NCBI GenBank assembly: GCA_964624255.1
Contig: CAZUWV010000029.1
Span: 1-16,899 of the forward strand
Direction of reading: 5' to 3'
From: JAUZQZ01 sp964624255
GTDB taxonomy: Bacteria > Pseudomonadota > Zetaproteobacteria > Mariprofundales > Mariprofundaceae
Length of the DNA stretch: 16,899 nt
In this document: positions 1-7,835 of the stretch, piece after piece
Numbering within the stretch: position 1 is the stretch's first letter
Layout of the letters: the number at the start of each line of letters is the position of its first letter
Made by a program: the position numbers and the translations under genes
The notes under the pieces: generated by a model
Told to the model about the DNA's origin: nothing
Seen by the model: only the letters and a program-made list of their open reading frames with translations
The model's database searches: none

Positions 1-4
1 ACTC

Positions 5-1066
5 TCAGGACAGCAATTTCGCCTGATGATGGGAGATCAGCGCATCCACCATCTCATCCATTTCACCGCCAAGGATCTGGTCCAGTTTGTACAGGGTGAG
101 GTTGATGCGATGGTCGGTAATGCGACCTTGCGGAAAATTGTAGGTACGGATGCGCTCGGAGCGGTCGCCACTGCCCACCATACCCCGCCGTACTTCGGCG
201 CGTTCGTTGTGTGCGTCCTGCTGCGCGGCATCAAATAATCGAGCCTGCAACACCTTCATGGCCTTGGCCTTATTCTTGTGCTGACTTTTCTCATCCTGAC
301 AGATAACGACGGTCCGGCTAGGGATATGCGTGATACGCACCGCTGAATCGGTCGTATTCACGCATTGTCCGCCTGGGCCAGAAGCGCGATAGACATCAAT
401 ACGCAGCTCTTCCGGATTGATCTGGACATCCACCTCATCAGCTTCCGGTAATACGGCCACCGTACAAGCACTGGTATGGATGCGGCCACTGGTTTCGGTC
501 TCGGGGACACGCTGCACCCGGTGTACACCAGATTCAAACTTGAATTGTGAAAATGCACCCTGGCCGGTGATCTGTGCCACCACCTCCTTGTAACCACCAA
601 TACCCGTCATGTTGGAGGACAGTATTTCTACTCTGTAACCTTTATGCTCGGCGAATCGGCAATACATACGAAACAGTTTGGCCGCGAACAATGCCGCCTC
701 ATCACCGCCCGTCCCGGCGCGAACTTCCAGAATAACATTGCGGCTATCGTTCGGGTCTTTGGGAAGAAGCAGAACCTTCAGCTTCTCCTGAAGGGCTTTT
801 GCCTCAAATTTCAGCTCATCCCGTTCCGCTACGGCCATCACCCACAATTCGGCATCGCAACCAGGCTCATCCAGAAGCTCCTGATTATCACTGATGCGCC
901 GATCCACGGTTTTCATCCGCATAACGACCTCGGCGACCGGCTCGATTTCGGCATATTCGCGGGAAATTCGGGTGTATTCCTTAAGGTTTCCAGTAAGTTC
1001 CGGGTTGGCGAGTTGTACGGTCAGTTCTTCTTTGCGGTTGAGAATTTCATCAAGCCTAGCGTTCAT
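5..1066 (-). CDS. prfA: Peptide chain release factor 1
   Basis: Class I release factor that reads UAA and UAG in the ribosomal A site and triggers hydrolysis of peptidyl-tRNA. The 353-residue product has the usual RF1 length. Visible are the GTGGDEAALFA stretch near residues 118-128, the stop-codon-recognition tripeptide in its PxT form (PET, residues 188-190), and the catalytic GGQ at 232-234. The residue after GGQ is Cys235, where His or Ser is more usual. The C-terminal SGDRSERIRTYNFPQGRITDHR block is also present. The ATG at 1066 is chosen because it begins the family N-terminus (MNARLDEIL) and has AGGGG a few bases upstream; the longer frame to 1147 adds hemA-shadow sequence. It overlaps the end of hemA by 11 bp, so the two are probably co-transcribed and translationally coupled. 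The usual partner prmC (methylates the GGQ glutamine) would lie beyond position 1 and is not visible. Confidence 0.97.
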   Translation of the reverse strand: MNARLDEILNRKEELTVQLANPELTGNLKEYTRISREYAEIEPVAEVVMRMKTVDRRISDNQELLDEPGCDAELWVMAVAERDELKFEAKALQEKLKVLLLPKDPNDSRNVILEVRAGTGGDEAALFAAKLFRMYCRFAEHKGYRVEILSSNMTGIGGYKEVVAQITGQGAFSQFKFESGVHRVQRVPETETSGRIHTSACTVAVLPEADEVDVQINPEELRIDVYRASGPGGQCVNTTDSAVRITHIPSRTVVICQDEKSQHKNKAKAMKVLQARLFDAAQQDAHNERAEVRRGMVGSGDRSERIRTYNFPQGRITDHRINLTLYKLDQILGGEMDEMVDALISHHQAKLLS

Positions 1067-2354
1067 TGGACCCCTGCGAGCGTTTGGATATTTTATGGTC
1101 CAGGTCGAACAGTGTACACGCCGCCCCCATAAACAGATCGCCCTCAATATCTTCCGGCAGAGTTTTCAAGGCTTTGAGCGTAGGGTGCATAAAACGCTTC
1201 ATCAGGGCACGACTGAATCGCTCCACCGCTTCTCGCTGATCCGCACTGAACCCGTTCAGGTAACGCGCCTTTTCCAGCTCATCACGGCGAAGCATATCCA
1301 CTTTTTCCTGAACGCGGCGAATAAGCGGTACGGATTCCAGAGATTTCAGCCATGAAAGAAAAGTCTGTGCATCTTCTTTCAAAAGAACACGCGCCGCTTC
1401 CGCCTCCTTTTCGCGGTTCTCCTTGTTCCCATGCACGACCTGCTGTAAATCATCAATATCATAGAGATAAATGCCATTTAATTCACCCACGCGCGGATCA
1501 ATGTCGCGCGGGACGGCAATATCAACGAGGAACATAGGCTGCTGGTCGCGCTTTTCCATAGCTTGCTGCATGGGTCCCGGCAGTAATACGTAGGTATTGG
1601 CACCCGTACTGGAAATAATGATATCCGCCGCATCCAGATATTCGTCCAGTTGGTCAAGGGTTAGCGCATGACCATTAAACTCGCGTGAGAGCCTTCTGGC
1701 ACGTTCCAGCGTGCGATTGGCAACCAGGATTTCCTTAACACCATTACCTTGCAGATGTCTCGCAGCCAGTTCAGCCATTTCTCCGGCACCAATCAGCAGC
1801 ACGGTCTTGCCAGCCAGGTCACCAAAGATGCGTCCGGCCAGTTCCACGGCACACGAGGAAACGTTCACAGCCTGCTTGCCAATATCCGTTTCCGTGCGAG
1901 CGCGCTTGGCGGCGGAAAACGTAGCCTGGAAGAGACGGTGCAAGATGTGCCCGGCCGTACCCGCAGCGAGAGCATGTTCATAAGCTGTTTTGACCTGTCC
2001 AAGAATCTGAGGTTCGCCCAATACCAGCGAATCGAGGCCGGTTGCAACGGAAAATAAATGGTGTACGGCGGATTCAGATGTATATGAGTACAAGTGTTCC
2101 AGTAACATGTCCAGTGGAAGTTCAGAGATTTCTGCAAACCATTCGTATATCAGGGCGATAGCTGCATTCGGGTCATGGGTCACAAGCGTAAATTCAACGC
2201 GGTTACAGGTGGATAACAGGGCGGCTTCACGCACGGGAGGTTTCGCTATGAATTGTTGCAACAGCGCGGGAATATCGGCCTCGGCTACCGCCGCGCGCTC
2301 GCGCAGCTCAACCGGCGCCGTTTTATAATTCAAGCCTACATGGCAAATTCGCAT
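1056..2354 (-). CDS. hemA: Glutamyl-tRNA reductase
   Basis: First committed enzyme of the C5 pathway to tetrapyrroles: reduces glutamyl-tRNA(Glu) with NADPH to glutamate-1-semialdehyde in the cytoplasm. The 432-residue product is full length. It opens with MRICHVGLNYKTAPVELRE. The catalytic cysteine is Cys50 in the LSTCNRVE motif, the family signature LVLGEPQILGQVK follows at about 110, and the NADPH-binding GAGEMA lies near 190. The C-terminal third is the helical dimerisation domain. The ATG at 2354 is preceded by a weak purine-rich tract (AAGGAATAGG). The gene lies 49 bp downstream of the JAMM-like gene and overlaps prfA by 11 bp; hemA-prfA is a common proteobacterial pairing. No heme-responsive motif was recognised. 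Confidence 0.97.
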   Translation of the reverse strand: MRICHVGLNYKTAPVELRERAAVAEADIPALLQQFIAKPPVREAALLSTCNRVEFTLVTHDPNAAIALIYEWFAEISELPLDMLLEHLYSYTSESAVHHLFSVATGLDSLVLGEPQILGQVKTAYEHALAAGTAGHILHRLFQATFSAAKRARTETDIGKQAVNVSSCAVELAGRIFGDLAGKTVLLIGAGEMAELAARHLQGNGVKEILVANRTLERARRLSREFNGHALTLDQLDEYLDAADIIISSTGANTYVLLPGPMQQAMEKRDQQPMFLVDIAVPRDIDPRVGELNGIYLYDIDDLQQVVHGNKENREKEAEAARVLLKEDAQTFLSWLKSLESVPLIRRVQEKVDMLRRDELEKARYLNGFSADQREAVERFSRALMKRFMHPTLKALKTLPEDIEGDLFMGAACTLFDLDHKISKRSQGSNER

Positions 2355-2403
2355 GGATGCGAAGCCTATTCCTTATCCTGCACGGGGTATACTAGTATCG
2401 GGA

Positions 2404-3006
2404 TCACTCCTGCAGGAGGATCGATAATTCGGTTTTGTCACCCTTGTCCAGCAATATAACTTCCATGCGTCCTCTGGTATCCAGGCGTACCACCGCCAGG
2501 GGCAGTTCGAGCAGTCTGGCGAGTTCATCTACGCTCGCTGCCGGACATATTTGTAAAGCCTTCTCGCGTAAGTTATCCATACATTCATCGTGGTTAACGC
2601 TTGAGATATATAAGGAGAGGAGACTCATGCCACTCGATTCCAGGGCCTGGATATGCCCTGTCAACGCGGAGGGGGCAGGGCGGTGATGGTGGCTCAATGG
2701 ATAAACTTTCCGGATGACAGCATGCTGTCCACCCAACAGACCGCAGGTGGTTGATGGCAGTGCATCGAAGGCTCTGCGTAGCAACTCCTGGGTTGCATGA
2801 CGCGTGATAAAAAGATTGTTTCTAGCATCGACACGGTTCGGCATTGTGGAAGATTGGTGGCGATTACGGTGCAGGTCAACTGGAGTCTCCCCATTTTGGC
2901 CTATTTTCATGCTAAAATTTCGTCCCATGGAACCACCATGTAGTTTATTCCATCTCGAAAATGGACTCAAAGTGGGATTGCCGATCATCCACCCAGAGTT
3001 TTGCAA
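2404..3006 (-). CDS. JAMM/MPN-like protein lacking the metal-binding motif (putative)
   Basis: Small soluble protein of 200 residues if the TTG at 3006 is used. That start has AAGGAG four bases upstream, the best ribosome site seen for this frame. Conserved-looking sequence begins only around residue 62, so ATG at 2844 (146 residues) is a real alternative. The core resembles bacterial M67/JAB proteins: a helix with ITRHA, then PSTTCGLLGG (84-93) where active enzymes have P-x-E-x-CGLL, a YPLSHHH strand, and a VVRLDTRGRMEVILL-type C-terminal hairpin. The catalytic Glu is replaced by Thr, and the HSHP-x7-S-x2-D metal motif is replaced by YISSVNHDE (133-141), so peptidase activity looks lost. It is upstream of hemA on the same strand. 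The family assignment comes from pattern reading only and is tentative; the reading frame itself is convincing. Confidence 0.6.
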   Translation of the reverse strand: MQNSGWMIGNPTLSPFSRWNKLHGGSMGRNFSMKIGQNGETPVDLHRNRHQSSTMPNRVDARNNLFITRHATQELLRRAFDALPSTTCGLLGGQHAVIRKVYPLSHHHRPAPSALTGHIQALESSGMSLLSLYISSVNHDECMDNLREKALQICPAASVDELARLLELPLAVVRLDTRGRMEVILLDKGDKTELSILLQE

Positions 3007-3164
3007 GAGGCTCCTTATATTTCAATATGTTAGGCTTGATAAATTATTTCCTTGGCACTACAAAGCAACTCCGAGATAGGAACCCTTATTTACCAACGAT
3101 CCTTATGCTAGAAATAGATTTTTTCGCGGTTCTGTGACAAAGATGGGCTAAATTTGGGGTTCAC

Positions 3165-3170
3165 TATAAT
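3165..3170 (+). promoter_or_regulatory. Candidate -10 element upstream of the efflux genes
   Basis: A perfect TATAAT lies 86 bp before the emrA start codon, in the 249-bp gap between the divergent JAMM-like and emrA genes. No good TTGACA-like -35 is found 16-18 bp upstream (the sequence there is near GATGGG), so any promoter here would be weak or activator-dependent. Nothing else coding is seen in this gap, which is AT-rich. Confidence 0.35.
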
Positions 3171-3255
3171 ATGACACGTTCGTGGCGCTTGGCGGTAGAG
3201 TTACCGAATCTTAGAGGTATAAAAAATATCGCTTGAGATATTGAGGGAGTATGTA

Positions 3256-4278
3256 ATGATTTTTGGGAACCTTTCTGTGGCCCGGCGCAGAATGTTGTTG
3301 TTGGTCGTCCTGCCTGGGATTGGGCTGGCTATTGGCCTTTATTTTTATGTACAAAGTCTTTCCTACGCGACGACCGATGATGCATTCATCAAACAAGATA
3401 AGGTTTATGTGGCGGCAGAGGTTAGCGGGCGGCTGCGATCTCTTCCTGTCCGCGAGTATGAACGGGTCAAGGCAGGCACATTATTGTTGGAATTGGATAA
3501 GGTTCGGTTCACATTGTCGTTACTTGCTGCTCAGGCCAATCTGGATCAGGTTAAAAGCAACCTCGAATCCTTGATTGCTGAATATCACCTGAGGCAAACT
3601 AAACTGGTTCGCATTAATAGCGATCTCGCTTACGCTCGGCGAAATTACGCTCGCATTCGTAAAGTTGCCAAGCCTGGTTTCGCTTCTGCCTCCACACTGG
3701 ATCAGGCACATCAGCGGTTTGAAGATACGAAATCATCAGAGGTGTCATCGCTCCAGGCCATTGAGGTGGTTAAGGCTAGGCTCGACGATGATCCGGGTAA
3801 ACCTGTTGAGCAATTTTCAAGTTATCGGCAGGCGGCAGCGGAGCGCGATCTGGCCGCGCTACGCCTCAAGAAAGCCGCTGTCTACGCGTCGATGGATGGT
3901 ATTGTCGGTCCACTCACCATTCGTCCGGGTGATTTTGTTCCGGTCGGCAGGCCGTTGTTTCCCCTGGTTGCTACATCATATTATATACAAGCCAATTTCA
4001 AAGAAACTGATCTCACCCATATCCGGCCCGGACAACGCGCCTTGATTACGGTGGATGCTTATCCGCACCGAACCTGGAAAGCCACTGTCGAGCGCATCAG
4101 CCCGGCCACAGGTTCGGAGTTCTCTTTGTTGCCGCCCGAGAATGCATCCGGCAACTGGGTTAAGGTCGTCCAGCGTGTCGCCGTACGTTTGAGGCTTGAG
4201 AAAATAGCCAATTCACCGCCGCTCAGGAGTGGATTGAGCGTCCATGTCAGTATTGATGTTCGTGACGGCGCCCATTAA
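3256..4278 (+). CDS. EmrA/HlyD-type membrane fusion protein
   Basis: Periplasmic adaptor that links an inner-membrane DHA2 transporter to an outer-membrane channel for drug or hydrophobic-compound export. The 340-residue product has one N-terminal membrane helix at about 13-32. It is followed by the TTDDAFI entry motif of the EmrA family, the first lipoyl half (VAAEVSGRLRSL to LLLELD), a coiled-coil hairpin at about 80-190, the second lipoyl half (MDGIVGPLTIRPGDFV), and a beta-barrel. The RISPATGSEFSLLPPENASG block is typical of EmrA and close relatives. The ATG at 3256 has AGGGAG six bases upstream; the in-frame TTG at 3241 lies before that site and was not used. emrB starts 6 bp after the stop, indicating an operon. 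No outer-membrane partner and no MarR/TetR regulator is encoded nearby. Substrate is not predictable. Confidence 0.93.
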   Translation: MIFGNLSVARRRMLLLVVLPGIGLAIGLYFYVQSLSYATTDDAFIKQDKVYVAAEVSGRLRSLPVREYERVKAGTLLLELDKVRFTLSLLAAQANLDQVKSNLESLIAEYHLRQTKLVRINSDLAYARRNYARIRKVAKPGFASASTLDQAHQRFEDTKSSEVSSLQAIEVVKARLDDDPGKPVEQFSSYRQAAAERDLAALRLKKAAVYASMDGIVGPLTIRPGDFVPVGRPLFPLVATSYYIQANFKETDLTHIRPGQRALITVDAYPHRTWKATVERISPATGSEFSLLPPENASGNWVKVVQRVAVRLRLEKIANSPPLRSGLSVHVSIDVRDGAH

Positions 4279-4284
4279 AACTAG

Positions 4285-5886
4285 GTGATCCGGAACTCAG
4301 GCGTAAATACGCTCCCCGTGAACAAATCGGATTTGCGCAGAGGCGTGATTACCTTTGCAATCATGCTGGCGACCGTGATGGTGGTGCTGGATACCACGAT
4401 CGTTAACGTGGCTTTGCCATATATGCAAGGAGGCCTCTCGGCTACGCGTGATCAAATTACCTGGGTGCTGACCTCCTATATTGTCGCCACCGCAGTGATG
4501 ACGCCCGTAACCGGCTGGATCACCGGCAGGTTTGGTCGAAAGCGCGTGATCCTGTGGTCAGTCATCCTGTTTACCGGTACCTCAATGATGTGCGGCATGG
4601 CGCAATCATTGTCAGAGATCGTCATTTTTCGTTTATTGCAAGGCCTGGCCGGGGCCGCCCTTATTCCGTTATCTCAATCCATTCTCCTGGATACCTACCC
4701 GCGTGAAAGGCATGGATCAGCCATGGCCCTGTGGGGGATGGGCATTATGGTCGGGCCGATTCTTGGTCCGGCGCTCGGTGGCGTGTTGACTGAATATGCC
4801 AACTGGCGCTGGGTATTTTTCATGAACCTTCCCGTCGGTATTCTGGCGACTGCAATCATTATTGGCTTTCTTCCCGAGACCAAAAAGAAAGCAGATATTC
4901 CCTTCGATTTTCAAGGTTTTTTTTTACTCGGCCTGGCTGTTGCATCCTTGCAGTTATTGCTCGACAGGGGTGAGCAGCTGGACTGGTTCTCATCCAGTGA
5001 AATCATCATTGAATCCGTTCTGGCGGGATATTGTTTTTACGCTTTTCTGGTACATGCTTCCACTACTCGGCATCCATTTCTGGATTTGAATTTATTGAAG
5101 GACCGAAATTATTCAAGCTCCCTCATCCTGATTTTCATCGTAGGTATTGTCCTTTTTTCCACCCTGGCTTTGATGCCTCCTTTTTTACAAAGTTTGTTGG
5201 ATTACCCTGTTGTGACGGTCGGTCTTGCGCTCGCACCACGCGGTTTGGGTACGATGTTTGCCATGATGGTGGTTGGTCGATTACTCAAGCATGTGGATGT
5301 CCGGCCGATCATCACCTTTGGTTTTGCATTAACGGCTGAAGCCTTATGGGAAATGAGCCTGTTTAGCATGAATGTAGGTATAGGAGCCGTGATTCGCACC
5401 GGCATCATCCAGGGCATCGGCCTGGGATGCATCTTTGTACCTTTATCAACGATCGCCTATGCGACGCTCGCTCCTGAACACCGCGACGAAGCTGCATCGG
5501 TCTTCAGTCTGATGCGAAACATTGGCAGTAGCATCGGTATTTCGGTTGTTTTCTCCAGACTGGATCGTCTTACACAAATCAATCATGAATATATCGGCTC
5601 TCACGTCAATGCATTTAATCCCTGGTTTTGGAGCGCAGACATACCTCCCTCCATGGAACCATCAAGTGCTCATGGATTGGCATTACTTAACGGACTAGTC
5701 ACGCAGCAGGCGGGTTTAATCAGCTTTTTAAGCAATTTCCAGGCGATGATGGTGCTGTCTCTGCTCGCCATACCACTCATATGGAGAATGAAAAATTCGG
5801 TAAGAATACCTGATAGTCTATTGAGCCCAGGAGTCCGTCGGACTTATGGGGAATCCACTGCGCGGCAGGGACGCGGCTTAAAATAG
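4285..5886 (+). CDS. EmrB-type DHA2 major facilitator efflux transporter
   Basis: Proton-driven inner-membrane drug exporter that works with the preceding adaptor. The 533-residue product fits the 14-helix DHA2 family. Helix 1 carries VVLDTTIVNVALP. Motif A is GWITGRFGRKR, motif B is RLLQGLAGAALIPLSQS, and motif C is GPILGPALGG, followed by WRWVFFMNLPVG. The GTG at 4285 is the only start that keeps a normal N-terminal leader, but its ribosome site is weak; GTG at 4318 is an alternative. It starts 6 bp after emrA, suggesting coupling. The last 20 codons (5827-5886) lie inside a long imperfect palindrome and encode an arginine/glycine-rich tail (PGVRRTYGES...) beyond the final membrane helix. 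That tail is probably repeat-derived rather than ancestral. The stop codon falls in the palindrome's inner 14-bp stem. Confidence 0.93.
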   Translation: MIRNSGVNTLPVNKSDLRRGVITFAIMLATVMVVLDTTIVNVALPYMQGGLSATRDQITWVLTSYIVATAVMTPVTGWITGRFGRKRVILWSVILFTGTSMMCGMAQSLSEIVIFRLLQGLAGAALIPLSQSILLDTYPRERHGSAMALWGMGIMVGPILGPALGGVLTEYANWRWVFFMNLPVGILATAIIIGFLPETKKKADIPFDFQGFFLLGLAVASLQLLLDRGEQLDWFSSSEIIIESVLAGYCFYAFLVHASTTRHPFLDLNLLKDRNYSSSLILIFIVGIVLFSTLALMPPFLQSLLDYPVVTVGLALAPRGLGTMFAMMVVGRLLKHVDVRPIITFGFALTAEALWEMSLFSMNVGIGAVIRTGIIQGIGLGCIFVPLSTIAYATLAPEHRDEAASVFSLMRNIGSSIGISVVFSRLDRLTQINHEYIGSHVNAFNPWFWSADIPPSMEPSSAHGLALLNGLVTQQAGLISFLSNFQAMMVLSLLAIPLIWRMKNSVRIPDSLLSPGVRRTYGESTARQGRGLK

Positions 5887-5992
5887 CATGATTCTTCGTT
5901 GTGTAGCTGCAACTCAGTGCCTCAGAATCATGCTATTCTGACTCGCTTCCTTACCTGCTGCTGTGGTCTCCATAAGTCCGGCAGGCCCCTGG
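5827..5992. repeat. 166-bp imperfect foldback palindrome at the emrB 3' end
   Basis: Both arms (83 nt each) share one centre at 5909.5 with no gaps. By my count 54 of 83 positions are complementary. An inner perfect 14-bp stem pairs AATAGCATGATTCT (5882-5895) with its reverse complement (5924-5937). An outer perfect 10-bp block pairs CGGACTTATG (5839-5848) with CATAAGTCCG (5971-5980). In the outermost 12 bp the arm differences are all transitions. The left arm also holds its own small hairpin, AGTCCG-T-CGGACT, at 5832-5844. There is no T-run after the stem, so it is not a standard intrinsic terminator. It lies between convergent genes and could still slow or end transcription from both sides. 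It looks like a small mobile or dispersed element. Confidence 0.75.
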
Positions 5993-6070
5993 AGGAGCCG
6001 TCGCGAACAGGCAGGGATAAACTTTTTTATTCGGCATATGCGTGCCTCTCGATCCTTTATGGTGCAGACA

Positions 6071-6616
6071 TCAAGGCATCGTGAAAACGGGTTCCGCACC
6101 TTCCCACGCCAAACGCTTATGCCAAACATCCGGGTCATCATAGCCACAGTGCATGAGGAGGACTGTTTTACCGTCCATGATTGCCTGATGGAGTATATCC
6201 AGCTTGTCTTCGGGAATACCGAGGCGGCGCATGGCAATGGTCAGATGGGTCGCTACAGCGCCAGTGGTCATTAGACCGGCACCAACGACTGCTCCCGCAA
6301 CCCCGGCCATGACATCCATCAATGGTCCGGCGATGAGTACAGGCCCGATGCCCGGTAGCAGTAGCATGCCGGCCGCGCCGGCCAGTAGCCCGCCCAGTGA
6401 TCCCCAAAGCGCGCCCTGGGCACCCCAGACCTTGAAGCGAGCTTTTTCGCTGGTATAGGCAATTCCGAGGAAATCATCACCCTGACCGCCCGCCTTGTGC
6501 AGGATGGACACCTGGTCCATAGGAAAGTTGTGATTGATCATTTCCTTGACAACAGCGTGGGCATGGTCGGAACTCTCGAATACAGCGCCAATAATATTTT
6601 CGGGTTTCTTAGTCAT
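6071..6616 (-). CDS. Glycine-rich membrane protein, stress-protein 17M/DUF1269-like
   Basis: Function unknown. The 181-residue product has three parts. The N-terminal alpha/beta domain (IIGAVFESSDHAHAVVKEM...) resembles the fold of general-stress-protein-17M-like domains. A hydrophobic, glycine/alanine-rich segment at about 70-128 is long enough for two membrane helices with glycine-zipper spacing. The C-terminal segment carries a second short alpha/beta element (LGIPEDKLDILHQAIMDGKTVLLMH). The ATG at 6616 has AAGGAG nine bases upstream. It is a single gene, divergent from ssb and convergent with emrB. Proteins of this kind are often linked to stress or membrane homeostasis, but nothing in the sequence fixes a role. 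The ORF is convincing; the family name is moderately so. Confidence 0.8.
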   Translation of the reverse strand: MTKKPENIIGAVFESSDHAHAVVKEMINHNFPMDQVSILHKAGGQGDDFLGIAYTSEKARFKVWGAQGALWGSLGGLLAGAAGMLLLPGIGPVLIAGPLMDVMAGVAGAVVGAGLMTTGAVATHLTIAMRRLGIPEDKLDILHQAIMDGKTVLLMHCGYDDPDVWHKRLAWEGAEPVFTMP

Positions 6617-6670
6617 TGTTTATGTCTCCTTGTCGGGTGTCTGGCGAATATATGCGATTGGTGCCGGAAG

Positions 6671-6676
6671 TATAAT
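6671..6676 (+). promoter_or_regulatory. Candidate -10 element for ssb
   Basis: A perfect TATAAT sits 113 bp before the ssb ATG in the 172-bp divergent gap. The region 16-18 bp upstream is AT-rich but has no clear TTGACA match. On the opposite strand the same patch reads TATACT with TTGTAG 16 bp upstream, a weak candidate promoter for the divergent membrane-protein gene. Confidence 0.35.
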
Positions 6677-6788
6677 GAAGAATGCGCCGACTACAACTTT
6701 CACGGGAGGAAGGGTGCGGTAGCATTTGTGAACCATGCAGGCTAGCTTCGGCGGCATCGATGACACATGGTCGGGATGGAGGGGAACG

Positions 6789-7256
6789 ATGCTGAACAAA
6801 GCGATTCTTATTGGGAACTTGGGGGCGGATCCGGAAACGCGCTACATGCAGGATGGTACCTGTGTGTGCAACATCCGCCTTGCCACCACCGAGCGTTTCA
6901 AGGGCCGCAATGGTGAGCGTCAGGAGCGAACGGAATGGCATCGCGTCGTCTTGTGGGGCAAGCTGGGCGAGATCGCCAATCAATATCTGCATAAAGGCTC
7001 ACAAGTCTATATCGAAGGCAGGATCGAAACGCGCAAATGGCAGGATCGTGATGGAAATGATCGCTATAGCACTGATATTCGTGCGCGGGAAATGAAGATG
7101 CTGGGCGGCAAGGGCGAAGGCGCACCGCGTACCAGCACTCCTGCGGAGAAGCCTTCCCAGGCTGCACCCTCCGCGAATGACCCTTCCACGAACGATCCCT
7201 TTGCCGATGCCCCGGCGTTCAACAACATACCCGTGGATGACGATATTCCATTCTAG
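6789..7256 (+). CDS. ssb: Single-stranded DNA-binding protein
   Basis: Binds and protects single-stranded DNA during replication, recombination and repair, and recruits partner proteins through its C-terminal tip. The 155-residue product has the OB fold at residues 1 to about 105 (MLNKAILIGNLGADPETRY, TEWHRVVLWGKLGEIANQYL, GSQVYIEGRIETRKWQD). A flexible Pro/Ala/Ser/Asn/Asp-rich linker follows, and it ends in the acidic tip DDDIPF. The ATG at 6789 is chosen because it starts the OB fold directly and has GGAGGGG just upstream; the frame extends to 6735 but adds 18 residues foreign to the family. It appears monocistronic, with an intrinsic terminator that begins at the stop codon. Confidence 0.97.
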   Translation: MLNKAILIGNLGADPETRYMQDGTCVCNIRLATTERFKGRNGERQERTEWHRVVLWGKLGEIANQYLHKGSQVYIEGRIETRKWQDRDGNDRYSTDIRAREMKMLGGKGEGAPRTSTPAEKPSQAAPSANDPSTNDPFADAPAFNNIPVDDDIPF

Positions 7257-7291
7257 CCTGCATTATGCATAAATAATGCAGGCTAGTTTTT
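7254..7291 (+). terminator. Intrinsic terminator of ssb
   Basis: A perfect 13-bp stem (TAGCCTGCATTAT at 7254-7266 paired with 7273-7285) has a 6-nt loop and is followed by GTTTTT. The stem starts with the ssb TAG stop codon. The T-run is present only on the plus side, so it should stop ssb transcription; read from the minus side it gives a hairpin without a U-tract. Confidence 0.93.
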
Positions 7292-7304
7292 ATCAAAACC
7301 GAAG

Positions 7305-7745
7305 CTATTGGGCGAAAAATAATCCCTGGTTTATATCATTGATGGTCACGATACCCAGCAGTTTTCCATCTTCTGCGACTGGAATATGACGCAGATTTTT
7401 AAGTCCCATATATGAGGCGGCCTTGAGCACGGGATCATCGGGTAACACCGTAAACGGGTTGGCGGTCATCGCTTCCTCTACCTTCATTTTCATCACTTTC
7501 GGATAGTCGTCCTGCATGGCAACAAAATCCCGGCTGTGGACAGCATCATGGATGTAATCGCCAAAATTTGGGTATAACGGCAGCAGTACATCGCGTAGCG
7601 TTACGATACCAACCAGGGTGTTGCTATCATCTACAACAGGGACCGCGCCACAGTGATAGCCAATCATCTTGATCGTCACTGAACGTAGAGAATGTTCTTT
7701 CCCTGCCGTTATTCCGCCGGTGGTCATCACGTCGCGTACAAGCAT
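7305..7745 (-). CDS. Two-CBS-domain protein
   Basis: Stand-alone pair of CBS domains, a module that usually binds adenine nucleotides or S-adenosylmethionine and acts as an energy or metabolite sensor. In this 146-residue protein the first CBS starts at VRDVMTTGGITAG and ends at VGIVTLRDVLLPLYP. A linker of about 30 residues follows. The second CBS begins at VEEAMTANPFTVLPDD and ends at LGIVTINDINQGLFF. No extra catalytic or DNA-binding domain is present. The ATG at 7745 has AAGGAG six bases upstream; the in-frame GTG just before it is too close to that site. The gene follows the radical SAM gene by 90 bp on the same strand and is the last gene of the run, so it may share the transcript. Ligand unknown. 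Confidence 0.9.
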   Translation of the reverse strand: MLVRDVMTTGGITAGKEHSLRSVTIKMIGYHCGAVPVVDDSNTLVGIVTLRDVLLPLYPNFGDYIHDAVHSRDFVAMQDDYPKVMKMKVEEAMTANPFTVLPDDPVLKAASYMGLKNLRHIPVAEDGKLLGIVTINDINQGLFFAQ

Positions 7746-7835
7746 CACTTTCTCCTTCGTCAGGTTTGATTTGAAATTAGTTCCATTGTCTGTGTCCAGA
7801 AGCGTATCATAGCGACGCCCTTTTCAGCAAACCTT

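Noticed and set aside
644..1132. 162-codon plus-strand open frame antisense to prfA
   Set aside because: It is a mirror of prfA codons, with no ribosome site and no domain.
2407..2418. Perfect 12-bp palindrome CTCCTGCAGGAG as an operator
   Set aside because: It encodes the last codons (LLQE) of the JAMM-like gene; with a single copy and no second half-site there is no support for regulation.
6021..6050. GGCATATGCGTGCC hairpin next to a T-run, as a terminator
   Set aside because: The T-run precedes the hairpin on the plus strand and is an A-run after it on the minus strand, so neither direction gives a hairpin followed by U residues.
6735..6788. Upstream start for ssb giving 173 residues
   Set aside because: The added residues are foreign to SSB, and the strong GGAGGGG site lies directly before the ATG at 6789.
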